64,000 nt of DNA. It comes from UBA5972 sp964567685. GTDB taxonomy: Bacteria; Pseudomonadota; Alphaproteobacteria; Rhodobacterales; Rhodobacteraceae. The position numbers were made by a program, and so were the translations under genes. Where the stretch lies: positions 1-64,000 of the forward strand of contig CAZMNO010000017.1 in assembly GCA_964567685.1 (NCBI GenBank). Direction: 5' to 3'. Each line of letters begins with the position of its first letter. The stretch's first letter is position 1. A model generated the notes under the pieces. It saw only the letters and a program-made list of their open reading frames with translations, did no database searches and had not been told where the DNA came from. This document shows positions 34,053 through 42,408 of this stretch, in pieces.

Positions 34053-34835
34053 CTACTGCAATATCCGGCGCAGCAGGCCAAGTGTCCAGAAAGTGCGTGC
34101 CGTGTCCTTGGCCGGTCTTTCGGTTCTGGCGGTCGTTTCCGGCTCGTCAACTGGTTCGGTTGCTGCGGCAAATTCAGTTGCACCGTTTCTGCTGCGAATA
34201 AGATCCGTGAATTCCTGCACCGTACTCAGGCCCGTTGCCGGGGAAAGAGGTTCAGACATAAACCCAATGACCGAAACCGACACGATCTGACCATTGAGAT
34301 CGAAATAGGAGCGCCAGTAATCATTGGCGGCACCCGGAACGATACCTTCGCTGGTGTCGCTGGCGCGAAGATAGAATGTATCATCCCTTTGAAAGGTTTC
34401 CAGCACCTCCACGGTTGACGCTTCAGAATCGCGGCTGAGTGCAGTGCGACCGGTTTCGGAACGGAAAAACCTGTCCATTTCATTGACCGAGTCTGCAACC
34501 GTGGGCACATCAGGCCGCGAATTGGAAATCGAAGCGGTAAGCAGGGCCCGCACCTTTGGCTCCGGCGCGCGGGTTTTTGGCGAGACAACTGCACAATTGC
34601 CAAGCAGCACAAAGGCGGTATCACCGCCAAGCTGCGATGTTTCCCGGTCGACACAAAACCCCTGAGGGCCTTCGATGACGACATTCCTGCCCGCGACATC
34701 AATCGTGGTTTTTTGCGGGGTGGAATATGACCTGCCTGTATCCGTCCGGGAGGATCCGCAGGCCGTCAAGCCTGCGATCAGCACCAGTCCAAGAGTGATT
34801 TTGATCGGAGTGCGATCAAATATCCATATAGACAT
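34053..34835 (-). CDS. Putative lipoprotein
   Basis: Exported lipoprotein of 260 residues: a signal peptide with hydrophobic core LGLVLIAG and lipobox LTAC, lipidated at Cys26. The mature part shows no domain I recognise; it has a short cysteine-containing segment (GFCVDRE, LLGNCAVV), a beta-rich middle and a Thr/Glu/Pro-rich region followed by a basic C-terminal tail. ATG 34835 is preceded by AAGGAAAG. The first 20 bp overlap the end of ilvD in another frame, so translation is probably coupled. A similar lipoprotein next to ilvD is seen in related bacteria, in my recollection. Confidence 0.82.
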   Translation of the reverse strand: MSIWIFDRTPIKITLGLVLIAGLTACGSSRTDTGRSYSTPQKTTIDVAGRNVVIEGPQGFCVDRETSQLGGDTAFVLLGNCAVVSPKTRAPEPKVRALLTASISNSRPDVPTVADSVNEMDRFFRSETGRTALSRDSEASTVEVLETFQRDDTFYLRASDTSEGIVPGAANDYWRSYFDLNGQIVSVSVIGFMSEPLSPATGLSTVQEFTDLIRSRNGATEFAAATEPVDEPETTARTERPAKDTARTFWTLGLLRRILQ

Positions 34836-36546
34836 GTCTTTCCTTTTTCCCACCGGGATGGGTGACGGCGCCTTTGTTTGTGGCGCCCACCTGCTGGGCA
34901 TATTTCCACAAAGCACCTGAAGCATAAATCGTTTCGCGCGGGCCTTTCCAGTTTGCCTTGCGCTGTGCCATCTCTTCATCAGAGACATTCACCGAAATCT
35001 CCCCCTCCATCGCTTTGAGCGTGATCATATCACCATCTTCCACTAAAGCGATGGGTCCGCAATGCGCCGCTTCCGGGCCGACATGGCCGACGCAGAACCC
35101 GCGGGTCGCACCGGAAAAGCGGCCATCGGTGATCAGGGCCACTTTCTTGCCCATACCCTGGCCCGACAAGGCGGCCGTCGTTGCCAGCATTTCGCGCATA
35201 CCCGGCCCCCCTGACGGGCCTTCATTGCGGATCACCAGAACCTCGCCTTCTTTATAGGTACGATTTTGCACCGCCTCAAATGCGTCTTCCTCGCATTCAA
35301 ACACCCGGGCCGGGCCCGAAAATGACAACTGGTCCTCGGTCATACCGGCAATTTTCACAATCGCACCTTCTGGAGCAAGATTGCCTTTCAGCCCGACAAC
35401 ACCCCCGGTTTTGCTAAGCGGTTTGTCGACCGGGTAAATCACCCGACCATCAGCCTCGCGGGCGATCAAATCCAGCTCCTCGCCCATCGACCTGCCGCTG
35501 GCGGTCATGCAGTCTTCATGCATCAACCCAGCGCGGCGCAGTTCTTTCATCACCACCGGCACGCCACCGGCCTCAAACAGATCCTTGGCCACATACTGCC
35601 CCCCCGGTTTGAGGTCGACGAAATAAGGGGTATCGCGGAAAATCTCGCAAACATCATCAAGGTCAAAGTCGATCCCGGCCTCGTGCGCAATGGCCGGCAG
35701 GTGCAACCCGGCATTGGTCGACCCGCCTGTGCAGGCGACGACGCGCGCGGCGTTTCGCAGGGATTTCAGGGTCACGATATCGCGCGCCCGGATATTCTTT
35801 TCCAAAAGGTTCATGACAGCACGACCCGAGGCTTCGCCAAACTGATCGCGGCTTTCATAAGGGGCAGGCATCCCGGAAGAATTCATCAACGCTAGACCGA
35901 TTGCCTCGGACACACAGGCCATCGTGTTGGCAGTAAACTGGCCACCGCAAGAACCGGAAGACGGGCAGGCAATCGCCTCCAGAACCTTGAGCTCCGCCTC
36001 TGACATATTGCCCGCCTGGTTTTGCCCGACCGCCTCAAACAGGTCCTGCACTGTCAGATCACGCCCCTCAAAGCGCCCCGGCAGGATCGAGCCACCATAA
36101 ATGAAAACCGAAGGCGTATTCAGCCGCACCATGACCATCATCATCCCCGGCAGAGATTTGTCACAGCCCGCCAGCCCGACGATGGCGTCGTAGGCATGGC
36201 CACGCATGGTCAGCTCCACACTGTCAGCAATCGCTTCGCGGCTGGCCAGCGACGAGCGCATGCCTTCATGCCCCATTGCAATGCCATCAGTGACAGTGAT
36301 CGTGGTGAACTCGCGCGGAGTGCCGCTGGCGGCTTTCACACCGAGCTTGACCGCCTGTGCCTGCCGGTTGAGGGCGATGTTGCAAGGTGCGGCTTCATTC
36401 CAGCAGGTCGCCACGCCAACGAGTGGCTGGTGAATCTCCTCCTCCGACAACCCCATGGCATAAAGGTAAGACCGATGCGGTGCCCTTGCAGGCCCTTCGG
36501 TCACATAGCGGCTGGGCAGGTTTGTCTTGTCGAAATGCTTGGTCAT
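34816..36546 (-). CDS. ilvD: Dihydroxy-acid dehydratase
   Basis: Iron-sulfur enzyme of branched-chain amino-acid synthesis (dihydroxyisovalerate to ketoisovalerate). The 576-residue protein has AGCDKSLPGMMM, CACTGGSTNAGLH-like VACTGGSTNAGLHLP, DGRFSGATRGFCVGHVGPEA and the C-terminal AVTHPGGKKE. ATG 36546 begins the family N terminus; an in-frame start at 36732 would add 62 residues antisense to the neighbouring gene. Cluster-ligand cysteines are present. It overlaps the lipoprotein start by 20 bp. Confidence 0.97.
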   Translation of the reverse strand: MTKHFDKTNLPSRYVTEGPARAPHRSYLYAMGLSEEEIHQPLVGVATCWNEAAPCNIALNRQAQAVKLGVKAASGTPREFTTITVTDGIAMGHEGMRSSLASREAIADSVELTMRGHAYDAIVGLAGCDKSLPGMMMVMVRLNTPSVFIYGGSILPGRFEGRDLTVQDLFEAVGQNQAGNMSEAELKVLEAIACPSSGSCGGQFTANTMACVSEAIGLALMNSSGMPAPYESRDQFGEASGRAVMNLLEKNIRARDIVTLKSLRNAARVVACTGGSTNAGLHLPAIAHEAGIDFDLDDVCEIFRDTPYFVDLKPGGQYVAKDLFEAGGVPVVMKELRRAGLMHEDCMTASGRSMGEELDLIAREADGRVIYPVDKPLSKTGGVVGLKGNLAPEGAIVKIAGMTEDQLSFSGPARVFECEEDAFEAVQNRTYKEGEVLVIRNEGPSGGPGMREMLATTAALSGQGMGKKVALITDGRFSGATRGFCVGHVGPEAAHCGPIALVEDGDMITLKAMEGEISVNVSDEEMAQRKANWKGPRETIYASGALWKYAQQVGATNKGAVTHPGGKKERHVYMDI

Positions 36547-36675
36547 TGGGGACGTCCTTGGTGGCGAATTACTACTTGATGTAGGGAATAGGCGACAGGC
36601 GATGCTTGCACAAGTCATCCGATTGCGACAAGCCGTGAATGAGACGCAATCAGAGCCAGAAAAAACGAGGCTGGA

Positions 36676-37566
36676 ATGCTGCCAACACGAAATACAAGGT
36701 TCGAAGCCTATATTGCCCCGGCACGGGCGCATCCTGAAATATGGCGGATGATCGCAGGTCTTGTCACAGCGACAGCGATTTACATCGCAGTCGTTCTGGC
36801 CATGTTCATTCTGCTGTTGCCGTGGGGCATCAATATCGGGGCGGCCCTGACCGGTGATGGCACGCCACTGGAAACATCAATTCTATTATTCTCCTTTGCG
36901 GGTATGAGTTTGGGCGTGATTGTTGCGACAGTCCTGTTCCAAAAACGAGGGCTGGCAAGCCTGCTTGGCCCTGATCTGAATGCGGTCATGCGGAACTTTG
37001 GGATTGCTGCTTCAATCACGCTTGCGATTATGGTGGTCTGGGTAGGGATTGGTATCGTTTTGGACGGCACCATTCCCAACCTGCCGTTTGCGACCTGGCT
37101 GATCTGGCTTCCTTCATCGCTGGTTTTGGTGCTGATTCAGACCGGATCGGAAGAGCTGGTCTTTCGCGGCTACATTTTGCAGCAACTGGCGGCAAGGTTT
37201 TCATCGCGCTGGATCTGGTGGGTCGCCCCGTCTCTGGTGTTCGGGCTGGCGCATTACGATGCCGAAGGGATGGGGCCGAATGCGTGGCTGGTGGTGGCAG
37301 AAACATTCCTGATCGGATTGATTGCCGCAGATCTGACAATCCGTACAGGCAATCTAGGTGCCGCCATCGGTCTGCATTTCACCAATAACTGCATGGCGCT
37401 TTTGTTCGTTGCCCTGAAGGGGGACATTTCTGGCCTCAGCCTGCACGAAACACCTTATGCCATCAGTGATACCGATTTCATCAGGCAGGTGCTTCTAATG
37501 GACATGGGCGTGATCGTTTTGCTCTACATGGCTTATTTGATTATCATGGGGCGACGGGGTTTCTAA
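36676..37566 (+). CDS. CPBP-family intramembrane metalloprotease
   Basis: Membrane protein of 296 residues with about seven or eight hydrophobic segments. The CAAX-protease/bacteriocin-processing motifs are present: EELVFRG (EExxxR) near residue 156, FGLAHYD near 193 and HFTNN near 235. Catalytic residues are intact, so it is likely an active intramembrane protease; the substrate is unknown. It is divergent from ilvD by about 130 bp and 66 bp upstream of accD. Confidence 0.9.
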   Translation: MLPTRNTRFEAYIAPARAHPEIWRMIAGLVTATAIYIAVVLAMFILLLPWGINIGAALTGDGTPLETSILLFSFAGMSLGVIVATVLFQKRGLASLLGPDLNAVMRNFGIAASITLAIMVVWVGIGIVLDGTIPNLPFATWLIWLPSSLVLVLIQTGSEELVFRGYILQQLAARFSSRWIWWVAPSLVFGLAHYDAEGMGPNAWLVVAETFLIGLIAADLTIRTGNLGAAIGLHFTNNCMALLFVALKGDISGLSLHETPYAISDTDFIRQVLLMDMGVIVLLYMAYLIIMGRRGF

Positions 37567-37632
37567 CGATTGCATTTGAATTGCACCGGTCTTAATTGAA
37601 CCCCAGACCAAAAGACAGGAGTCGAGCCTCGC

Positions 37633-38592
37633 ATGAACTGGATTTCCAATTATGTCCGGCCCAAGATCAACTCGATCTTTTCGCGCCGTGAAACGCCGGA
37701 CAATCTGTGGAGCAAGTGCGATGATTGCGGCACGATGCTGTTTCACCGTGAACTGACCGACGCGCAGAATGTCTGCCCGAATTGCGATCATCACATGCAC
37801 ATCGATCCGCGCGAGCGGTTTCACCACCTGTTTGACGGCGGGCTGTTTACCGAGGTTGAAGTGCCCAAACCACTGGCCGACCCTTTAGGGTTTCGCGACC
37901 AGAAGAAATATCCCGACCGGATGAAGCAGGCTCAGAAGAACACCGGCGAGGAAGAGGCAATGTTGGTGGCCGAGGGTGAAATCGGCCGCACCCCGATGGT
38001 TGCTGCGGGGCAGAACTTCAAATTCATGGGCGGCTCGATGGGCATGGCCGTTGGCAATGCCATTATTGCTGGTGCCAACCGGGCGATTGAAAAGAAATGC
38101 GCCTTCGTGATTTTCTCAGCTGCTGGTGGGGCCCGGATGCAGGAGGGGATTCTGTCATTGATGCAAATGCCGCGCACCACGGTTGCCTTGCAGATGGTCA
38201 AAGAGGCGGGATTGCCCTTTATCGTCGTTTTGACGCATCCGACGACCGGTGGCGTAACCGCAAGTTATGCTATGCTGGGCGATGTCCATATCGCCGAACC
38301 CAACGCCCTGATCGGTTTTGCCGGGGCGCGGGTGATTGAACAGACGATCCGAGAGAAACTGCCCGAGGGGTTTCAGCGGGCGGAATATCTTTTGGATCAT
38401 GGAATGCTCGACCGCGTGGTTCAGCGTAAAGATATCCGGGAAGAGTTGATCACAATCGTCAGAATGCTGATGCGTCAAAGCCCTGCGATCAAAGGCGATT
38501 TGCCCAAGCCGGAAAAGAAGAAGACCAAGAAAAAGAAGAAGCAGGAAACCGAGACCGGGGAAAAACCTGCGGCAAAGGATTCTAAGGCTTGA
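37633..38592 (+). CDS. accD: Acetyl-CoA carboxylase carboxyltransferase subunit beta
   Basis: Catalyses transfer of carboxyl from biotin to acetyl-CoA, with AccA. The 319-residue protein has the N-terminal zinc ribbon (CDDCGTML then CPNCDHHM), FKFMGGSMGMAVG, FSAAGGARMQEG and FAGARVIEQTI. The C-terminal 30 residues are a lysine-rich tail (KKKTKKKKKQE), a common lineage-specific extension. The stop overlaps the folC start as TTGA. Confidence 0.97.
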   Translation: MNWISNYVRPKINSIFSRRETPDNLWSKCDDCGTMLFHRELTDAQNVCPNCDHHMHIDPRERFHHLFDGGLFTEVEVPKPLADPLGFRDQKKYPDRMKQAQKNTGEEEAMLVAEGEIGRTPMVAAGQNFKFMGGSMGMAVGNAIIAGANRAIEKKCAFVIFSAAGGARMQEGILSLMQMPRTTVALQMVKEAGLPFIVVLTHPTTGGVTASYAMLGDVHIAEPNALIGFAGARVIEQTIREKLPEGFQRAEYLLDHGMLDRVVQRKDIREELITIVRMLMRQSPAIKGDLPKPEKKKTKKKKKQETETGEKPAAKDSKA

Positions 38593-39863
38593 GCGGGCAA
38601 CTAACGGACATCATCCTTGAAAGGCTGATGTCGCTGCACCCAAAAATCATCGATCTGGAACTCACCCGGATCGAGCGCCTTCTGACAGCGCTTGATCATC
38701 CCGAGCAATCACTCCCACCGGTTATCCACCTCGCAGGCACCAATGGTAAGGGTTCGACCCAGGCGATGATCCGCGCCGGGCTTGAGGCGGCAGGTAAGAG
38801 GGTTCACGCCTATACCTCGCCGCATCTTGCCAGGTTTCACGAGCGTATCCGGGTTGCAGGCAAACTGATCGACGAAGCCGCGCTTTCGGCCATTCTTCAG
38901 GAGTGCGAAGAGGCTAATGGCGGGGCCTCCATCACCTATTTTGAAATCACCACTGCCGCGGCTTTTCTGGCCTTTGCCCGCAGCAAGGCCGATTACACCG
39001 TGCTTGAGGTTGGTCTTGGCGGGCGCGTTGATGCAACCAACGTCGTCGACCGGCCACTGCTGACAATCATCACCCCGATTTCTTTTGATCACCCGCAGTT
39101 TCTGGGCGAAAGCATTGCCGAAATCGCCACCGAAAAGGCGGGCATCCTGAAACGCGGCGTGCCTTGCGTCGTTGGCCCGCAATCCGATGAAGCGCTTGAG
39201 GTGATCGAGGCACGCGCCATGCGACTGGGCGTACCTTTGCTGGCCTATGGGCAGCACTGGCATGTATCAGAAGAACACGGAAGGCTGGTTTATCAGGACG
39301 AAGCGGGCCTTCTGGACCTGCCCCTTCCCAATCTCATCGGCGCCCATCAGGTGCAAAACGCCGGGGCCGCCATCGCCGCCTTGCGGCATCTCGGGTTTTC
39401 CGAAACCGACTGCGAAGCGGCTGTCTGTCAGGCCGAATGGCCTGCGCGCATGCAACGCCTGAGTTTCGGGCCCCTGGTTGATGCAGCACCCCAAGCCGAG
39501 CTCTGGCTTGATGGCGGCCATAATGCCGCCTGCGGCGAAGCCATTGCCGAATCGCTGACCCGTCTGCCCAATCGCAAACTTCACATCATTTGCGGAATGC
39601 TGAACACCAAGGATGTCGCGGGGTATCTGAAACCCCTCGCCTCTTTGGCCGAGAGTTTTCAGGGGGTCAGCATTCCCGGCGAAACGGCAACTCTTGAGGC
39701 CCATGAAACAGTTTTTGCGGCACAGAGCGCAGGCTTTCAGGCTCACGCGGCACCGGACGTCGTGTCGGCTGTTCAGCACGTGGCCGCCACTGACCCCGGC
39801 GCAAGGATCCTGATCTGCGGATCACTTTATCTTGCGGGGAACGTGTTGCAGGATAACGGGTAG
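38589..39863 (+). CDS. folC: Bifunctional folylpolyglutamate/dihydrofolate synthase
   Basis: Adds glutamate to dihydropteroate and folates. The 424-residue protein has P-loop GTNGKGSTQAMI, YTSPHLARFHERI, VGLGGRVDATNVV and LDGGHNAA. The start is taken as TTG 38589 because residues ILERLMSLHPKIIDL match the family N terminus; an ATG at 38628 is an alternative. It directly follows accD, an order common in Proteobacteria. The 3' end overlaps the reading frame of a convergent small gene. Confidence 0.95.
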   Translation: MSGQLTDIILERLMSLHPKIIDLELTRIERLLTALDHPEQSLPPVIHLAGTNGKGSTQAMIRAGLEAAGKRVHAYTSPHLARFHERIRVAGKLIDEAALSAILQECEEANGGASITYFEITTAAAFLAFARSKADYTVLEVGLGGRVDATNVVDRPLLTIITPISFDHPQFLGESIAEIATEKAGILKRGVPCVVGPQSDEALEVIEARAMRLGVPLLAYGQHWHVSEEHGRLVYQDEAGLLDLPLPNLIGAHQVQNAGAAIAALRHLGFSETDCEAAVCQAEWPARMQRLSFGPLVDAAPQAELWLDGGHNAACGEAIAESLTRLPNRKLHIICGMLNTKDVAGYLKPLASLAESFQGVSIPGETATLEAHETVFAAQSAGFQAHAAPDVVSAVQHVAATDPGARILICGSLYLAGNVLQDNG

Positions 39864-40014
39864 GTTTTGCGGCAAACAGCGCTCTGACGTTCTTCAATGT
39901 CGACCTGATAAAAACATGTACTTCGATGCTGCGGATTTCGCGACCGCGGTTGATATAGAATGCGGTGTTGATCGAACCATCAGCGTTGCGCTTGATTGTT
40001 GTTTCGGGTGTCAT
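39667..40014 (-). CDS. Small conserved-looking gene with run-on tail
   Basis: ATG 40014 has a strong ribosome site (GAGGAGA, about six bases away), and the first 40-45 residues (TIKRNADGSINTAFYINRG, REIRS) resemble short Rhodobacteraceae proteins of unknown function, from memory. After about residue 50 the frame runs into the complement of folC, and the Arg/Pro-rich tail (residues about 60-115) looks like antisense translation instead of selected protein. The gene may have lost its original stop codon by substitution or frameshift. Function unknown; the start is well supported, the end is not. Confidence 0.5.
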   Translation of the reverse strand: MTPETTIKRNADGSINTAFYINRGREIRSIEVHVFIRSTLKNVRALFAAKPTRYPATRSPQDKVIRRSGSLRRGQWRPRAEQPTRRPVPREPESLRSVPQKLFHGPQELPFRREC

Positions 40015-40165
40015 GTCGTTTCTCCTCTTTTTGCTGAGTTCAACATGCCACCGATGGCCAACTCTTGCTTGAAGAGACCCTTTAGAATCTCTTGTGATTT
40101 TCATGATTTGTCTTGAGAACACCTAAAGCCCTTGAGAATTTGACGAAATCAGGCATAGCTCGGAT

Positions 40166-41356
40166 ATGCGTTACTCCTTTGCAGACTGTATTCTCGACAC
40201 TGACCGCCATCGTTTTGCCAGAGGTGGAGAGGAGGTTGCCTTAGAACCTCAGGTTTTCGATCTTTTACAGCTTCTGGCGGAGAACGCGGGATTGCTTGTG
40301 ACCAAAGATCAACTGGTCGACAAGGTTTGGACTGGCCGCATAGTTTCTGATGCGACCATCAGCGCGCGGATCAACGCCGCCCGCAACGCGGTTGGCGACA
40401 ATGGCAAGGATCAGGCGATCATTCGCACCCATTCCCGGCGGGGGTTTGAGTTGGTGGCTCCGCTGGAGACCGAAAGCCCGGAAAACCAACTTGATCAACC
40501 GGCAACAGAACCAACCCGGCAAGTGATCCGATATGCCTTGTCTGCGGATGGAACGGGCGTCGCATATTCGATCTCGGGCAGCGGCCCGCCTTTGCTGCGG
40601 GCGCAGCATCAGGTTTCACATCTGGAACTGGACTGGAACAGTCCGTTCTTCCGGCCAACCTTCGATTTGCTGGGCGAAAGCCACACATTGGTTCGCTACG
40701 ATATTCGCGGCACCGGTCTGTCAGACGCTGACCTTGAGGGCGTGACGATTGAACACCACGTCGAGGATATGAAGGCGGTGGCCGATGCTGCCGGCCTTGA
40801 GCGATTTCCGATCCATGCAAATTTGCAAAGTGTGGCCGTGGCAGTGAGGTTTGCAGCCACCTATCCCCACAGGATCAGCAAGCTTGTGCTGCAGGACGGG
40901 TATTGCAGGGGACGCGCAATAAGGGAGGACGCACCGAAAGACTATGAGGCAGACCCGATGATATCGCTTCTTCGTGGCGGCGATTGGGGGGACCCGACAA
41001 ACGGGTTCATGCGTGGATGGGCGACGTTCCTGTTCCCGGACTTATCCTATGATGAAACGACCGATATGATTTTGCAGATCAGCGCGGCCTGTAAAACTGA
41101 GAATATGATCGAACTGCGCATGATTATTGATCATTTTGACTCCTCGGACTACCTGTCGCAGGTCAGCGCCCCGACACTGGTCATCCCTGCCAGAAATAAC
41201 GCAGCGCATCCGTTGAAGGAGGGCAGATTTCTGGCAGCAGGCATCGAAGGCGCCGAACTCCTGGTGATCGAAGGCGGAAATATCTTCTGCATCGCCTCCA
41301 GTCCGACCTGGCAACAGCAAATGGATGCCATTCAAGAGTTTCTGGCCCGCAAGTGA
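40166..41356 (+). CDS. Winged-helix DNA-binding protein fused to inactive alpha/beta hydrolase
   Basis: A 396-residue fusion. Residues 1-97 are an OmpR/CadC-type winged helix (VFDLLQLLAENAGLLVTKDQL, VSDATISARINAARNAVGD, RTHSRRGFEL). Residues about 119-396 follow the alpha/beta-hydrolase fold closely (YDIRGTGLSD, AATYPHRISKLVLQDG, APTLVIPAR). Aligned to active relatives, the nucleophile serine is Leu220 (elbow ANLQS), the acid is Asn345 and the histidine is Ile373, so the triad is gone. This suggests a ligand-sensing domain controlling DNA binding. There is no transmembrane segment, unlike CadC. It is divergent from the small gene at 40014. Confidence 0.85.
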   Translation: MRYSFADCILDTDRHRFARGGEEVALEPQVFDLLQLLAENAGLLVTKDQLVDKVWTGRIVSDATISARINAARNAVGDNGKDQAIIRTHSRRGFELVAPLETESPENQLDQPATEPTRQVIRYALSADGTGVAYSISGSGPPLLRAQHQVSHLELDWNSPFFRPTFDLLGESHTLVRYDIRGTGLSDADLEGVTIEHHVEDMKAVADAAGLERFPIHANLQSVAVAVRFAATYPHRISKLVLQDGYCRGRAIREDAPKDYEADPMISLLRGGDWGDPTNGFMRGWATFLFPDLSYDETTDMILQISAACKTENMIELRMIIDHFDSSDYLSQVSAPTLVIPARNNAAHPLKEGRFLAAGIEGAELLVIEGGNIFCIASSPTWQQQMDAIQEFLARK

Positions 41357-41395
41357 TCAGGCGTTACCTTGATTTGGCCCTGGCTCCGCGCGTAG

Positions 41396-41518
41396 TATTT
41401 CAGGACAGGCTTGTTACGGACTGCCAACGAAGACCTTCAGTCGCTGTCGCAGGGGCGGTTGATCCTCTATGATCAAAGGGGCATTAAAGCGACTCTGGAA
41501 TTTCTGGAACGTGGATAG
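41396..41518 (+). pseudogene. Possible 3' remnant of a lost gene
   Basis: Between an in-frame TAG at 41393 and TAG at 41516 the plus strand reads about 40 residues including LRTANEDLQSLSQGRLILYD and KATLEFLERG, which look like real protein C-terminal sequence. No start codon with ribosome site precedes it. I cannot name the parent family. It could be the end of a gene whose 5' part was deleted. Confidence 0.35.
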
Positions 41519-41975
41519 GTTCCCATGTGGTGTTGGCTAGTGACTGCATAGAGGGACAAATCAGCAGTTGGATGGCCGCATGGTTCAGCTAATCCACTTC
41601 ACGGCAGAGGACAGGCGTTGCCGATCAGTATCCAGCTTCTCCGAACCCGGTTGAATATCAACAGGATAAACGAACCGGTGCCGGGGAATTATAGTCTGGA
41701 AATGTAAGTGGCGGACACTACCCGGGGAGCCTGAAGCAATACTGAGCACTTTACCTAAGATACGCCAACCACGCTCTGTATAGTCGGTTCAACGGACGTG
41801 TCCCCTAGAACGGCCACCGCGCCGATTCGGAGCAGGGAGAGTATTGTGGAAAAAACCCAGATCAATGTTGGCTTTGTCATCTACACAATGGGCGACCAGC
41901 CTGGCACACAGGATGCTGTCTGAGGCACCAGATCAATGGGGGCAGATCCTCCAGCCGCCACTTCAAGGCTGGCAC

Positions 41976-42005
41976 AAAAAAGGGCACCCCGTTGGGTGCC
42001 CTTTT
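41976..42005 (-). terminator. Palindromic intrinsic terminator of trxA
   Basis: A perfect 12-bp stem (41978-41989 with 41994-42005, AAAAGGGCACCC / GGGTGCCCTTTT) has a 4-nt loop and an A-run on its left, which is a T-run for minus-strand transcription from trxA (stop at 42025). The TTTT on the right arm would let it also stop rightward transcription. Confidence 0.9.
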
Positions 42006-42024
42006 CGCAACCTGTTACTTCGCC

Positions 42025-42345
42025 TTAAACGGCGCCGTCGATCCAATCCTGAAGAGCGGATTTCGGGGCAGCGCCGGTTTTGTTGGAAACCACTTCGCCG
42101 TCCTTGAACATAAACAATGCCGGAATACCGCGAACGCCCAGACTCATCGGGGAATTCGGGTTTTCATCGACATTCACCTTGGCGATTTTTATCTTGCCCT
42201 CATATTCAGCCGAAAGCTCTTCCAGAGCCGGGCCGATCATTTTGCAGGGGCCGCACCATTCCGCCCAGAAATCCACTACGACCGGAATATCGGAGTTTTT
42301 AACCTCTTCGTCGAATGTTGCATCGGTAACTTTGATTGTTGCCAT
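42025..42345 (-). CDS. trxA: Thioredoxin 1
   Basis: General protein-disulfide reductase of 106 residues. The active site WAEWCGPCKMIGP is intact, with cis-proline in IPALFMFKDGE. It has a strong ribosome site (AGGAGG) nine bases before ATG 42345. It follows addA by 63 bp on the same strand, an order conserved in many Alphaproteobacteria, and ends in a strong terminator. Confidence 0.97.
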   Translation of the reverse strand: MATIKVTDATFDEEVKNSDIPVVVDFWAEWCGPCKMIGPALEELSAEYEGKIKIAKVNVDENPNSPMSLGVRGIPALFMFKDGEVVSNKTGAAPKSALQDWIDGAV

Positions 42346-42408
42346 TGTGCGGCCTCCTGACCGTCAATTGTTTCACTGGGGGCAACCTAAGTACGCCCCG
42401 GCTGAGCG

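Larger units (their letters stand above)
41357..42024. other. Gene-poor region, probably degraded sequence
   Basis: About 670 bp with no intact gene I can support on either strand. It contains a closed 40-codon fragment with coding character (41396-41518), many short frames broken by stops, and at its right end the palindromic terminator serving trxA. Composition is close to the surrounding DNA. A small plus-strand frame beginning at the ATG near 41844 is not supported by codon pattern or a convincing ribosome site. Confidence 0.6.

Noticed and set aside
33895..34290. Plus-strand frame starting in the intergenic region before the lipoprotein end
   Set aside because: After the first 50 codons it is antisense to the lipoprotein gene; there is no coding signal in the first part.
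41844..42107. Plus-strand frame before and across the trxA 3' end
   Set aside because: It runs through a strong terminator hairpin and antisense into trxA; the ribosome site is unconvincing and the protein looks random.
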